A stretch of 42,365 nt of DNA from Bdellovibrionales bacterium (GTDB taxonomy: Bacteria; Bdellovibrionota; FAC87; UBA2466), in assembly GCA_005776395.1 (NCBI GenBank), contig SXPJ01000059.1, forward strand, positions 1-42,365. The letters are read 5' to 3'. Position numbers and translations under genes: made by a program. The notes under the pieces are model-generated. The model had not been told where the DNA came from, did not search any database, and was given only the letters and a program-made list of their open reading frames with translations. Positions 24,744 through 33,278 of this stretch are shown here, in pieces. The number at the start of each line of letters is the position of its first letter. The first letter of the stretch is position 1.

Positions 24744-25889
24744 GTGGCACTCATTTTTTATCCTCCAACTCAAAGTGACGAGACTGCCGTCAGACAAAAA
24801 ACTCAAGAGTTCTATCAAAAGTGGATACTCCCGACCGCTCTCGAAGAGGATCGGAAAGAACTATTCCGTCGGGATCTGGTGAGTCTCTTTGGAAAAGCTG
24901 GACTTATCGCGCAAGCAATCTCAAAGGACTTTGGGGGCGGAGGGGGCTCTTATCGATGTCATTATTCAGTTATTGAGGAGCTCGCAAAAGGGCCAATCGC
25001 ATTTTCAGTTTCAATATCCGTTAGCAATTTAGTTATGGGAGGAATTCTTACTTTTGGAAATGAAACCCAAAAAAAAACCTACCTTCCGAAACTCACCGCT
25101 GGAGAATGGTTAGGGGCCTTCGCTCTTTCAGAACCCCAATCAGGAAGCGATGCTGCGGGGCTCATGCTAAGGGCCACAAAAGTTCCAGGGGGCTACTCAC
25201 TGACAGGAAATAAATCCTGGTGCAGCAGTGGTGGAAATGCCGATCTTTATCTTGTCATGGGAAGAACGGGCGAACATAAAACAAAAGGGATCTCCTCTTT
25301 TTTAGTCACCCAAAACACCCAAGGTTTTCGAATCGGAAAGAGAGAAAAAAAGTTAGGACTAAAATCCTCTGCCCTTACGGAACTTATCTTTGAAAATTGT
25401 TTTATTCCGGACTCACAACTATTGGGAAAAGAGGGGGCCGGTTTTGAAATAGCTCTTTCTCAACTAGACACGGGTCGAATTGGGATTGGGGCTTGTGGGG
25501 CTGGCATTGCCACGGCGGCTATCGAACGAATGCAAAAAGAGCTCAATGGAGATTTTGGTAAAACCTGTCTATTTAAAGAGTCAATTGCTCAACAATTTAG
25601 CGAGTACTACGCTCGACTTCAGGCGATTAAACTCCTCATCACAACTGCCTCTGAGCTAAAGGACAAAAAACAGAATATTAAAGTTCTAGCCGCTCAGATC
25701 AAACTACTAGCCTCTGATCTTGCTATGGAGGTAAGTCAGGATCTAGTCCACTTTTTAGGCGAGCGCGGTTTTCAGGAGGAGGAACAGGTAGAGCGATTCT
25801 TTAGAGATGCTAAGGCTCTTCAAATCGTAGAAGGAACCAACCAGATTCAACAATTAGTCATTGCTCGAGAAATGGAGAATATGGTTTGA
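24744..25889 (+). CDS. Acyl-CoA dehydrogenase (canonical catalytic Glu)
   Basis: This 381-residue acyl-CoA dehydrogenase shows GAFALSEPQSGSDAAGL, the KSWCSSGGNADLYLVMGRTG segment, and the C-terminal RFFRDAKALQIVEGTNQIQQ with the standard catalytic Glu in the VEGT position. That differs from its upstream neighbour, so the two probably act on different acyl-CoAs. It begins with GTG about 10 bases after AGGAGA and 5 bp after the previous stop. Its own stop overlaps the pgi start in TTGA. Chain-length preference cannot be read from sequence. Confidence 0.88.
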   Translation: MALIFYPPTQSDETAVRQKTQEFYQKWILPTALEEDRKELFRRDLVSLFGKAGLIAQAISKDFGGGGGSYRCHYSVIEELAKGPIAFSVSISVSNLVMGGILTFGNETQKKTYLPKLTAGEWLGAFALSEPQSGSDAAGLMLRATKVPGGYSLTGNKSWCSSGGNADLYLVMGRTGEHKTKGISSFLVTQNTQGFRIGKREKKLGLKSSALTELIFENCFIPDSQLLGKEGAGFEIALSQLDTGRIGIGACGAGIATAAIERMQKELNGDFGKTCLFKESIAQQFSEYYARLQAIKLLITTASELKDKKQNIKVLAAQIKLLASDLAMEVSQDLVHFLGERGFQEEEQVERFFRDAKALQIVEGTNQIQQLVIAREMENMV

Positions 25890-27163
25890 ATACTTACTCT
25901 TTACCTACTTTCAACTTAGATCTAAGTGACCTCTTAGGGGCTCATTCGAAGATTTCGAATTTCAATCCCCTTCCCCTATTTGAAAAGGCTCAAAAATCTC
26001 TCGAACAAAAATTCGAAAATAAAACGATAGGATTTTACCACTGGCCAGAAGTTATCTCTGCCGATGAGATTAATAAGATTCAAACTCTAACCCGAGAACT
26101 TAGAAATCAATATGAAGGGCTTATCATTTTCGGTATCGGAGGATCCCATTTAGGGGCCGCCTCTATATTAGAGGCTCTAAGAAATGAAAAAGAGGAAAAA
26201 AACTTTCCGATTTTCTGGCTAAATAATGTCGATCGTTGGGCCATGGAACGAGCCCAATCCTTTGTGACGCAGAGAAAGGTTGCAACTCTTCTTATTTCAA
26301 AATCGGGAAATACCACAGAAACTCTCTCCGGTTTTTTTCATTTAAGCCCACATCTAGATCCTAAGGGAATTGTCATTATTACCGATCCTGAGAGTGGAGA
26401 ACTCCGCCGCTGGATCAACACTCATGGTTACAACCATTTACCTGTTCCCCCGAATATTGGTGGAAGATTCAGTGTTTTAACCTCAGTAGGATTACTCCCT
26501 CTTGCCTTAGGTGGAGTCAATATTTCAGATCTACTCCAGGGTGCTAAGGACTTAAAAAAATCGCTAGCCCCTTTACCGCTTCAGAAAAACCCTGCCTATC
26601 AATACGCTTTAAGCTCTTACTGGTGGGATAAAGAAGAGGGGCATCACACCCAATATCTGATGCCCTACCATAGCAACCTAAAACTTTTAACCGATTGGTA
26701 TGTTCAGCTTTGGGCCGAAAGTATCGGGAAAAAAGATCTTCAAGGCAAGTCGGTAGGGCCTACTTTTGTAGGATCTCTAGGAACCCGAGACCAACATTCT
26801 CTTCTTCAATTATTTAAAGAGGGGCCCAACAACAAAGTGGTCGGCTTTATCGATGTAGCGTCCCATGCTCAACCGCTTATTGTAGGGGCTTCGCCTGTTC
26901 CAAGTCCCGATTTTGACTACCTCTGCCAGCATAGTTTTGAAGAGATAAATTCAAAAGCTCTCTTAGCCACCGCTCAAAGTCTTAAGACAGCAGGAGTCCC
27001 CACTTACAAAATAGTGTTTACAGAGTTAACACCCCGAAGCTTGGGTTCGTTTATTCTCTTTCAGGAATTGGCCTGCGCTATTGCTGGAGAGTTTTATCAG
27101 GTTAACACGTTTAACCAACCTGGGGTTGAAGAGGCAAAGCGCCTTTTAAGACAATCTTTATGA
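25886..27163 (+). CDS. pgi: Glucose-6-phosphate isomerase
   Basis: Pgi interconverts glucose-6-phosphate and fructose-6-phosphate in glycolysis and gluconeogenesis. The 425-residue product is the short bacterial form. Family motifs are visible: GIGGSHLGAASILEAL, the sugar-phosphate loop ISKSGNTTETLSGF, GGRFSVLTSVGLLPLAL and LGTRDQHSLLQLFKEGP. The start is TTG overlapping the preceding stop by 4 bp, with ATGGAGA as SD. Placement behind two acyl-CoA dehydrogenases is unusual and may link branched-chain or fatty-acid catabolism with gluconeogenesis, though co-transcription could be incidental. Confidence 0.93.
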   Translation: MNTYSLPTFNLDLSDLLGAHSKISNFNPLPLFEKAQKSLEQKFENKTIGFYHWPEVISADEINKIQTLTRELRNQYEGLIIFGIGGSHLGAASILEALRNEKEEKNFPIFWLNNVDRWAMERAQSFVTQRKVATLLISKSGNTTETLSGFFHLSPHLDPKGIVIITDPESGELRRWINTHGYNHLPVPPNIGGRFSVLTSVGLLPLALGGVNISDLLQGAKDLKKSLAPLPLQKNPAYQYALSSYWWDKEEGHHTQYLMPYHSNLKLLTDWYVQLWAESIGKKDLQGKSVGPTFVGSLGTRDQHSLLQLFKEGPNNKVVGFIDVASHAQPLIVGASPVPSPDFDYLCQHSFEEINSKALLATAQSLKTAGVPTYKIVFTELTPRSLGSFILFQELACAIAGEFYQVNTFNQPGVEEAKRLLRQSL

Positions 27164-27178
27164 TATAATTTCAATATT
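27161..27178 (+). promoter_or_regulatory. Extended -10 promoter directly before the GGDEF gene
   Basis: TGATATAAT (27161-27169) is a perfect extended -10 with no clear -35. Transcription would begin about 27176, only 2-3 bases before the ATG at 27179, and there is no SD, so the mRNA may be leaderless. The TG overlaps the pgi stop codon. Confidence 0.55.
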
Positions 27179-28180
27179 ATGTCACACCCCAAAAACAATC
27201 CTACTTCCAAACCTTCAGCCACGACCGATAACTCTATCGCTCCGCAACAGCCCACTCAAGAGCCTCAAGGAACCATTGAAAAATCGGAACCTACAAAAAC
27301 TCGAGCTATCGATGGAAAAACCATCGCAGATGTCATTGAAGAGGCCAAAACAAATCCTCCTGCCATTGTCGTTATTACCGGAAAACCCCTCGGCAAATAC
27401 TTTCTTATCTCCAAAGAAAAAATGTTTCTAGGACGAGAACTCAACACCGATATCTGTATTCCTGAGACCTCAATCTCCAGAAAGCACTCTGAATTTATGG
27501 TAACTGAAAATGGGGTTGCCGTTATGGATCTTGGAAGCACCAATGGGACTTTCGTTAACGATGTTAAACTCGATGCACTGGTTCCAAGAATTCTCAATGA
27601 AGGAGATCATGTTCGTTGTGGAAATACTCTCTTTAAATTTGTTCGAGAAGGTCAAATTGAAACTCGCGCTGGATTAAAAAATTACGACTACTCCACAGAC
27701 AGTCTTACCGGAATATTTAATAGAAAAGCTATTGTTGAAACAATCCAAGAGGAGTTCACTAAGGCTAAGCTTCGAAATACCGCTTTAAGTTTTATTCTTT
27801 TTGATATCGACCATTTTAAAAAGATCAACGACACCTACGGCCACCCTGCTGGAGACTATGTACTTAAAGAGATTTGTGATCTCATTAAAACTAAAATGAT
27901 TCGTCAAAGAGACGCTTTGGGAAGATATGGGGGGGAGGAATTCGCACTTCTACTGCCCCAAACAAATTCACAAATCGCAATCGATGTCGCTGAACGTATT
28001 CGTTCTGCCATTGAGAAACATTGCTTTCTTTTCGAGGATAAACAGATTTTGGTCACCATTAGCTTAGGGGTTGTAGCCCTAGACTCTACCAGCAAAACCT
28101 ACAATGATCTGATCGCTCTAGCCGATAAAGCCCTCTACGATGCTAAAAATAATGGCCGTAATCGTGTCTGTGTCCGATAA
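27179..28180 (+). CDS. Diguanylate cyclase with N-terminal FHA domain
   Basis: This 333-residue enzyme should make cyclic di-GMP. Residues 1-60 are Pro/Thr/Glu-rich and disordered. An FHA domain (about 70-150) follows with FLGRELNTDICIP, SRKHSEF and DLGSTNGTFVND, complete for phosphothreonine binding. The GGDEF domain (about 170-333) contains DSLTGIFNRKA, FILFDIDHFKKINDTYGHPA and the active RYGGEEF. The RQRD exactly five residues before GGEEF is an inhibitory I-site, so product feedback is expected. FHA suggests that Ser/Thr phosphorylation recruits it. It may be translated from a leaderless mRNA. The group II intron remnant lies downstream. Confidence 0.93.
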   Translation: MSHPKNNPTSKPSATTDNSIAPQQPTQEPQGTIEKSEPTKTRAIDGKTIADVIEEAKTNPPAIVVITGKPLGKYFLISKEKMFLGRELNTDICIPETSISRKHSEFMVTENGVAVMDLGSTNGTFVNDVKLDALVPRILNEGDHVRCGNTLFKFVREGQIETRAGLKNYDYSTDSLTGIFNRKAIVETIQEEFTKAKLRNTALSFILFDIDHFKKINDTYGHPAGDYVLKEICDLIKTKMIRQRDALGRYGGEEFALLLPQTNSQIAIDVAERIRSAIEKHCFLFEDKQILVTISLGVVALDSTSKTYNDLIALADKALYDAKNNGRNRVCVR

Positions 28181-28795
28181 AGATGGGTTAGGGAATGGCC
28201 AGCAGTTCGGGTCTATAGCCTTTTTGTGCAAGTGGCCAATTCGAGGAGAGCATATCTGTGCCTTCCAGAACTACTCAAGAAGAAATCTAGTCTATTGGAT
28301 GACGCTAGATCTGCAAAATAGTAAAAATGTCTTTACCAATTGATGAAGCCAGTCGAGCTAATAAATGCAGTTCCTATTGCCAGCTTTATCCCCGCGTTAA
28401 GAGTTTGGACGTGGTACCTAGCTGCGTTTCGAATCGCTTTCGACGTCCACGCAATATGATAAGTACTTTACAATTATATATTGGACTTATTTACAATTGT
28501 ATTTACAATTATCCTATGTACGCTAAGCAAAGCTTGCGTTTACTAGCCAGTGAGAAGCTCAGAAATGTGCTTCAAGTCTGGCCTGGTTAACCGGTAGGTT
28601 CCTACCGGCCATTGCCGAAACGAGAGGTCCTGACTCCAAAAATAAATAGGAAAATGAGACTACTAGCGATAGCAAGATTTGAAGATAAGCGTGAAAAACT
28701 TTCCACTTATACCAAACCAAAAAGATATTAATTGGAAACAACTCGGGAGATGCTATGGAATCATCTAAGCGACATAAACCCAATCAAATTTTGAA
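28181..28795 (+). other. Probable upstream domains of a group II intron, no gene
   Basis: About 600 bp without a credible gene lie between the GGDEF stop and the intron domain V. Hairpins are frequent: TGGACGT/ACGTCCA (28406-28412 and 28443-28449) and CCGGTAGG-TT-CCTACCGG (28591-28608). Three near-identical copies of TTTACAATT lie at 28467, 28490 and 28502. The segment just before domain V (28760-28795) resembles the run-in of bacterial group II introns. The 5' end of the intron (GUGYG) could not be placed with confidence. No reverse transcriptase fragment is seen. Confidence 0.4.
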
Positions 28796-28883
28796 GAGCC
28801 GCATGCGGGAAATTCGCACGTACGGACCTGTGAGGGTTTTATCTTCGACAGTTGCTTTAAACAAAGGTCGAAGGTAATTCTAC
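28796..28883 (+). mobile_element. Group II intron 3' end: domains V and VI
   Basis: GAGCCGCATGCGG (28796-28808), GAAA, then TTCGCACGTACGG matches the domain V catalytic hairpin, including the AGC triad. CTGTGAGGG follows, as in many bacterial group II introns. Domain VI is an 11-bp stem, TTATCTTCGAC with GTCGAAGGTAA, and the sequence ends ATTCTAC near 28883, a normal 3' splice boundary. The bases opposite the triad read ACC where UUC is usual, so the ribozyme may be weakened. No reverse transcriptase is encoded, so the intron is ORF-less or decayed. Confidence 0.75.
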
Positions 28884-28886
28884 TCC

Positions 28887-29930
28887 ATGGAAACGAAGAC
28901 GAAAATTTTAAGATCGATAAAAAAACTTGGAGTGGTTGCGTCCAGTGACCTAGTGGGACCTTTGGGGATTTCAAGGCAAGCACTTGCATCCCATCTATCC
29001 GAGCTTGTTGAAAGTGGAACTTTAATCAAAACTGGTTCTACGAGGAACGCTACTTACGCGATTAATTCCAAGAAGGGCAAGAGGCTTCTTCAGTCACAAT
29101 CCCCCAAAAAAATCCTGCTAGTTAAAAAGCTAAAAGGCCTTCAAGAGGATAGAGTTTGTGATGAAATATTTTGCGCACTTAATTTAAATTCAAACCTCTC
29201 TCCGAAGGTTCAAACAATATTTAGATATGTTTTTACTGAAATGTTAAATAATGCAATCGATCATTCTTATTCCCTACAGGCGATAATCACTGCAGAGCTT
29301 TTCTCAAAAGAAGTTGAGTTTCGAGTTCGAGATAAAGGTATTGGCGCCTTTAAAAATATACAAAAAAAATTTCGATTGGCTAGCGAACTTGAAGGGCTTG
29401 AACATTTATTAAAGGGAAAGCAAACAACCATACCTGAAAAACATACTGGAGAGGGGATTTTTTTCTCTTCAAGAATTGCTGATGTTTTTAAAATAAAAAG
29501 CCACTCGATTAGCCTTGCCATAGACAATCAAAAACATGAGATTTTTATCAAAGAAGAGCGTTTCAAGAGAGGTACCGAAGTCATTTTTAAAATTCTTAAG
29601 CGCAGCAGAAAATCGCTTTCCGACCTATTTAATCAATTTACGAGTAAAGAGCATGTTTTTGATCGCAATGAAATACGAGTCGTTGTTTCTTCTCAGGTTG
29701 GAAACTTGTCCAGGTCTGAAGCTAAACGACTTCTTTTGGGGTTGGATAAATTCACGAGAATTACTTTTGATTTTAAAGGTGTGAAAGAAGTCGGACAGGG
29801 TTTTACGGATGAGATTTTCAGAGTATTTCCCAGCTTTCATCCAACTATTCAAGTCGATCACGATAATGCAATTCCGGCCGTTGAATTCATGATTCGACGA
29901 GCTCAGAAAAACTCCAACCCGCTAAAGTGA
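28887..29930 (+). CDS. One-component regulator: winged helix, HATPase and DUF4325 (STAS-like)
   Basis: The 347-residue cytosolic protein joins three domains. Residues 1-60 are a winged helix (LGISRQALASHLSELVESGT). Residues about 95-225 are a GHKL/histidine-kinase-type ATPase with N-box EMLNNAIDHS, G1 RDKGIGAFKNI and G2 HTGEGIFFSSRIAD, but no phosphorylated His domain. The last 80 residues (VVSSQVGNLSRSEAKRLLLG, then EVGQGFTDEIFR) are a DUF4325 STAS-like domain. The fusion suggests an ATP-dependent anti-sigma/anti-anti-sigma-like switch controlling DNA binding in one chain; the target is unknown. The ATG lies 3 bp after the group II intron end and has no close SD, only GAAGG within domain VI. 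No partner gene is present. Confidence 0.82.
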   Translation: METKTKILRSIKKLGVVASSDLVGPLGISRQALASHLSELVESGTLIKTGSTRNATYAINSKKGKRLLQSQSPKKILLVKKLKGLQEDRVCDEIFCALNLNSNLSPKVQTIFRYVFTEMLNNAIDHSYSLQAIITAELFSKEVEFRVRDKGIGAFKNIQKKFRLASELEGLEHLLKGKQTTIPEKHTGEGIFFSSRIADVFKIKSHSISLAIDNQKHEIFIKEERFKRGTEVIFKILKRSRKSLSDLFNQFTSKEHVFDRNEIRVVVSSQVGNLSRSEAKRLLLGLDKFTRITFDFKGVKEVGQGFTDEIFRVFPSFHPTIQVDHDNAIPAVEFMIRRAQKNSNPLK

Positions 29931-30189
29931 ATTTTGAGATTAAAAATCTAAAACAATATATTTAACTGTAAGTCCACTTTTGCTAGGAAAGATCAGTTCA
30001 CCGAGAACTGCTAATTAACGAGGGCAAGCACCCCACAAAAAAAACCGTCTAATTCTTTGACAGTACCTAATTTAAATACCCGTTGTTCACGAACTTTCTA
30101 CTTTTTCAATTTTTGTCAGCCTAAATTTCTGGCATTTTTTTTGAAGTGTTTAATAGCACTTATTGAAAACAGTATTCTGGGGGATCTTT

Positions 30190-30561
30190 GTGAAATCAGT
30201 TTTTAAAACCTCTTTTTTAATTCTCTGCTTGATCTCATTAGCTAATTGCCGTCGCGGTGGTGGTGGACCTATGGATGGTGGAGGTGGACCTATGGGCGGC
30301 GCAGGCCCCTGCCCACGTTGCAATAAAAACCGCGAAGCTAACAATGATGCCCTTCGCAGAGATAGGATAAACCCATTCGATCAAGCTCCATTCCCTAGAG
30401 CAAAAGATCCCAATAATCTCGATATTGGTGGAGGTCTAGGTGGAATTGGAGATCCCTCTGTAGAGGGCCAAAGTTCGGAATCGAGAGATACAAGAGTTAT
30501 AAATCCCTCAACCTCTCACGATGGCACTTCCCCCCTCAGAATGCCACTAGCCACCGAATAA
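30190..30561 (+). CDS. Small Gly/Pro-rich lipoprotein
   Basis: From GTG at 30190, with GGGGGATC 4-5 bases upstream, the product has 123 residues. The signal peptide VFKTSFLILCLISLANC ends in a lipobox (LANC), so Cys is probably lipidated. The mature part has repeats of GGGGPMDGGGGPMGG, a CPRC pair that could bind metal or form a disulphide, and a disordered Ser/Asn/Gly-rich tail. An in-frame TTG at 30163 would extend the leader by nine residues and is less likely. No family is recognised. It stands alone upstream of the mutL operon. Confidence 0.65.
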   Translation: MKSVFKTSFLILCLISLANCRRGGGGPMDGGGGPMGGAGPCPRCNKNREANNDALRRDRINPFDQAPFPRAKDPNNLDIGGGLGGIGDPSVEGQSSESRDTRVINPSTSHDGTSPLRMPLATE

Positions 30562-30637
30562 CGCGTAGTTACAAGCTATTTCTAATCCGCTTTGTTCCTT
30601 TGCGTTTTAGCTTTTGCAGGTTAGGGTGGGGGGTTCT

Positions 30638-32338
30638 ATGTCAACACAGCAAATCCCAAACCCAGCAGGAAAAGCCACAGATCGGATCACTCGACTTCCC
30701 AGTGATTTAGTTAATCAGATCGCTGCTGGAGAGGTGGTAGAGCGCCCTGCAAATCTTATTAAAGAACTCGTAGAGAACAGTCTAGATGCGGGAGCCTTGC
30801 GAATTGAGGTTCACTTAATCGAAGGAGGGCTCAAGGAGCTTACTGTTATCGATGATGGGTGTGGCATCGTTGAAGAGGATCTTCCTCTTGCGGTTGAAAG
30901 ACATACGACAAGTAAACTAAAAGCCCTTCAGGATTTAGAAAATATTTCAACCTTTGGATTTAGAGGTGAAGCCTTATCGAGTATCGCCTCGGTTTCAGAT
31001 TTTTCGATAAGAAGCCGTCCAGAACACTCGGAGCGAGGGGTGTCGTTTCACCTTCCCTATGGCGAAAATCCTGTTCTAAAACCGGTGGGCTGCCCTACAG
31101 GGACACAGGTATCGGTAAAAGATCTCTTCTCCCGTATTCCAGCCCGTTTCAAATTTTTGCGTTCTCAGTCGACAGAACTCTCCCATTGCGCCAAAACTTT
31201 CAAAGAATTGGCTCTAGGCAATCCTGAAGTCTCATTTTTTCTTCATCACAATGGACGACTCTTATCCAAATATACCTCTCACTCAAGGCTCGATCGGCTC
31301 AAAGAGTGTTTAAAACCCGATTGGGAACCTTGCTACTTTCAAGACTCGATTGAAGAGATGAAGTATGAAGCCTTTTTTTCCCCTCCTGACTGGGCACAAC
31401 CACGAGGCGAACTCATTATCTTTATTAATCAGCGCCCTGTTAAAAACAGACTCTTAGTTTCCAGTATCAAGAATAGTTTTTTAGAAATCCTAGGACCTAA
31501 TCTAGAGCCTTCAGGGGTTTTTTATTTAGATATCCGAGGGGATTGGGTCGACGTTAATGTTCATCCTCAAAAACTTGAAGTTCGTTTTTATAGGCAGGAG
31601 AGAATCTATAGCTGGTTACTCAGCTCCCTAAGAAAACAACTCACGGAGTTCAAAAAACACTATCCATCGACCTTTTCTGATGAGAGAAGCTCTACACTTG
31701 TTAATACGACTCTGGAGTTACCCTCTTCTCAATCCTGGGGACCAAGGGGATTTGAAAGTTCAACCCCATTTAGATTTCTAAGTGTGGTGCGTTCTCATTA
31801 TTTAATCCTTGAAAACCATGAAGGGCTCTTCATTTTAAATGGAAAGGCTTACGAGGAGAGATCTCTTTTTCTAAAACTCCAAAAAGAGATTGAGTTAGAT
31901 GGAATTAAACGACTTACTTTACCTGTAGCTGTCATTCTTACTCTCACAGAAATAGCTCTATCTAAATTCCATGAACTCTCCTCTCTTTTCTCCCGTTTAG
32001 GATTCGAACTTGAACTCTTTGGTGATAGGGATGTGGCTATTAAAGCCGTTCCTAGCTCATTTGCTGAAAGTGCAATCAAGGACAAATTCAATCACCTTAT
32101 CGAACAGCTCTTAGCTCTTCCCTCTTTCGTTACAGAAGAACAAAAAAAAGAAAAAGCGCTCACGCTCCTCGCTCAAATGGGAGCCCAAACAAAAGATTTT
32201 TCGAAAAATTTAGAGGCCGGACAACTCCTCTTAAATAGTATTACAGACTTAAATGAAACCTGGACTTGCCCTCAGGGGAACCCTGTTTTATTTAAGATAT
32301 CTTGGGACCAATTGGAACATTATTTTAAACACTTATGA
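30638..32338 (+). CDS. mutL: DNA mismatch repair protein MutL
   Basis: MutL couples MutS mismatch recognition to strand removal. The ATG at 30638, after GGGTGGGGGG, is the best start; an earlier TTG at 30614 adds eight residues. The 566-residue protein has the GHKL ATPase motifs near the N-terminus: LVNQIAAGEVVERPANLIKE, ELVENSLDAGA, DDGCGI and TFGFRGEALSSIASV, then the GTQVSVKDLFSRIPARFKFL segment. The C-terminal dimerisation region is more divergent, and no DQHA(X)2E(X)4E endonuclease motif is visible, so it may lack nicking activity. It shares 4 bp with miaA, the classical mutL-miaA pairing. Confidence 0.95.
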   Translation: MSTQQIPNPAGKATDRITRLPSDLVNQIAAGEVVERPANLIKELVENSLDAGALRIEVHLIEGGLKELTVIDDGCGIVEEDLPLAVERHTTSKLKALQDLENISTFGFRGEALSSIASVSDFSIRSRPEHSERGVSFHLPYGENPVLKPVGCPTGTQVSVKDLFSRIPARFKFLRSQSTELSHCAKTFKELALGNPEVSFFLHHNGRLLSKYTSHSRLDRLKECLKPDWEPCYFQDSIEEMKYEAFFSPPDWAQPRGELIIFINQRPVKNRLLVSSIKNSFLEILGPNLEPSGVFYLDIRGDWVDVNVHPQKLEVRFYRQERIYSWLLSSLRKQLTEFKKHYPSTFSDERSSTLVNTTLELPSSQSWGPRGFESSTPFRFLSVVRSHYLILENHEGLFILNGKAYEERSLFLKLQKEIELDGIKRLTLPVAVILTLTEIALSKFHELSSLFSRLGFELELFGDRDVAIKAVPSSFAESAIKDKFNHLIEQLLALPSFVTEEQKKEKALTLLAQMGAQTKDFSKNLEAGQLLLNSITDLNETWTCPQGNPVLFKISWDQLEHYFKHL

Positions 32339-33270
32339 AAAGACAACTTGCTATCGCTATTCTGGGACCTACCGCTTCAGGTAAAACAAAACTCGCGGTT
32401 CAACTCGCCAATAGACTTCAGGGTGAAATCGTTTGCATGGACTCGACCACGGTCTACAAAGGGCTGGATATCGGTTCAAGTAAACCCAGCGCTGAGGAGA
32501 AGGCCGGAGCTACTCATCACTTATTAGACATTGCAGCCCCCAACGAACCTTTTTCGGCCTTTCACTTTGTGCAATTGGCCGAAAATACCGTCAACGATAT
32601 CGCTTCAAGAGGGAAACTTCCCATCATTGTCGGGGGAACCTACTTTTATTTAAGAGCTCTACAGTTCGGAATGTATGAACTTCCTAATATCGCGAGTGAA
32701 GTCGTCGAAAACTTAGAAAAAGAGTTCTGTGAGGATGACAAGATTAATACTTTAAACATGCATGAGGAGCTAAAGAAAAAAGATCCTAAAGCAGCTGAAA
32801 CGATTCATCCCAATGACAAGTATCGTCTCTTAAGAGCTCTCGCAATTTTAAGAACCACTAAAGAACTTCCTAGCCAATTGAAACCCACTCCGTTTTCTCT
32901 AGCACAAAAAAATAGATTGTGGATGAAGTATGCAGTGACTCTTTCCAGGCATGCTTTAAATCAGGCTATCGTTAATCGCAGTGAAAAAATGCTAGGCGCT
33001 GGCATCGTCGAAGAGACTCGAAAGCTTCTCGAACAGTACCCCGATGCTCGATGCTTAAACAGTATCGGTTATGCCGAATGTAAGGCTTTCTTGAATAAAA
33101 AAATAACGGAAAAACAGCTGCGAAATGAAATCATTGAAAAGACAAGACAGCTCGCCAAAAGGCAAGTGACTTGGCTTCGAAGTGATCCTGAAGTTCGATT
33201 CGTCGATTTCAGAGATCAAGACAGAATTTGTCTGGAAGTTGAAAACTTACAGGCCGCTTTGAACGAATAG
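32335..33270 (+). CDS. miaA: tRNA dimethylallyltransferase
   Basis: MiaA adds a dimethylallyl group to A37 of tRNAs that read UNN codons. The 311-residue protein has the P-loop GPTASGKTKLA, the CMDSTTVYKGLDIGSSKPS segment that binds substrate, HHLLDIAAPNEPFSAFHF, and IIVGGTYFYLRAL. The C-terminal KTRQLAKRQVTWLR matches the tRNA-binding motif of the family. The ATG overlaps the mutL stop in ATGA. The yicC start follows after 8 bp. Confidence 0.95.
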   Translation: MKRQLAIAILGPTASGKTKLAVQLANRLQGEIVCMDSTTVYKGLDIGSSKPSAEEKAGATHHLLDIAAPNEPFSAFHFVQLAENTVNDIASRGKLPIIVGGTYFYLRALQFGMYELPNIASEVVENLEKEFCEDDKINTLNMHEELKKKDPKAAETIHPNDKYRLLRALAILRTTKELPSQLKPTPFSLAQKNRLWMKYAVTLSRHALNQAIVNRSEKMLGAGIVEETRKLLEQYPDARCLNSIGYAECKAFLNKKITEKQLRNEIIEKTRQLAKRQVTWLRSDPEVRFVDFRDQDRICLEVENLQAALNE

Positions 33271-33278
33271 GAACATTT

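Noticed and set aside
28327-28590. 87-codon frame upstream of the intron end
   Set aside because: No SD, odd composition, and it runs through hairpins and TTTACAATT repeats; better explained as intron RNA sequence.
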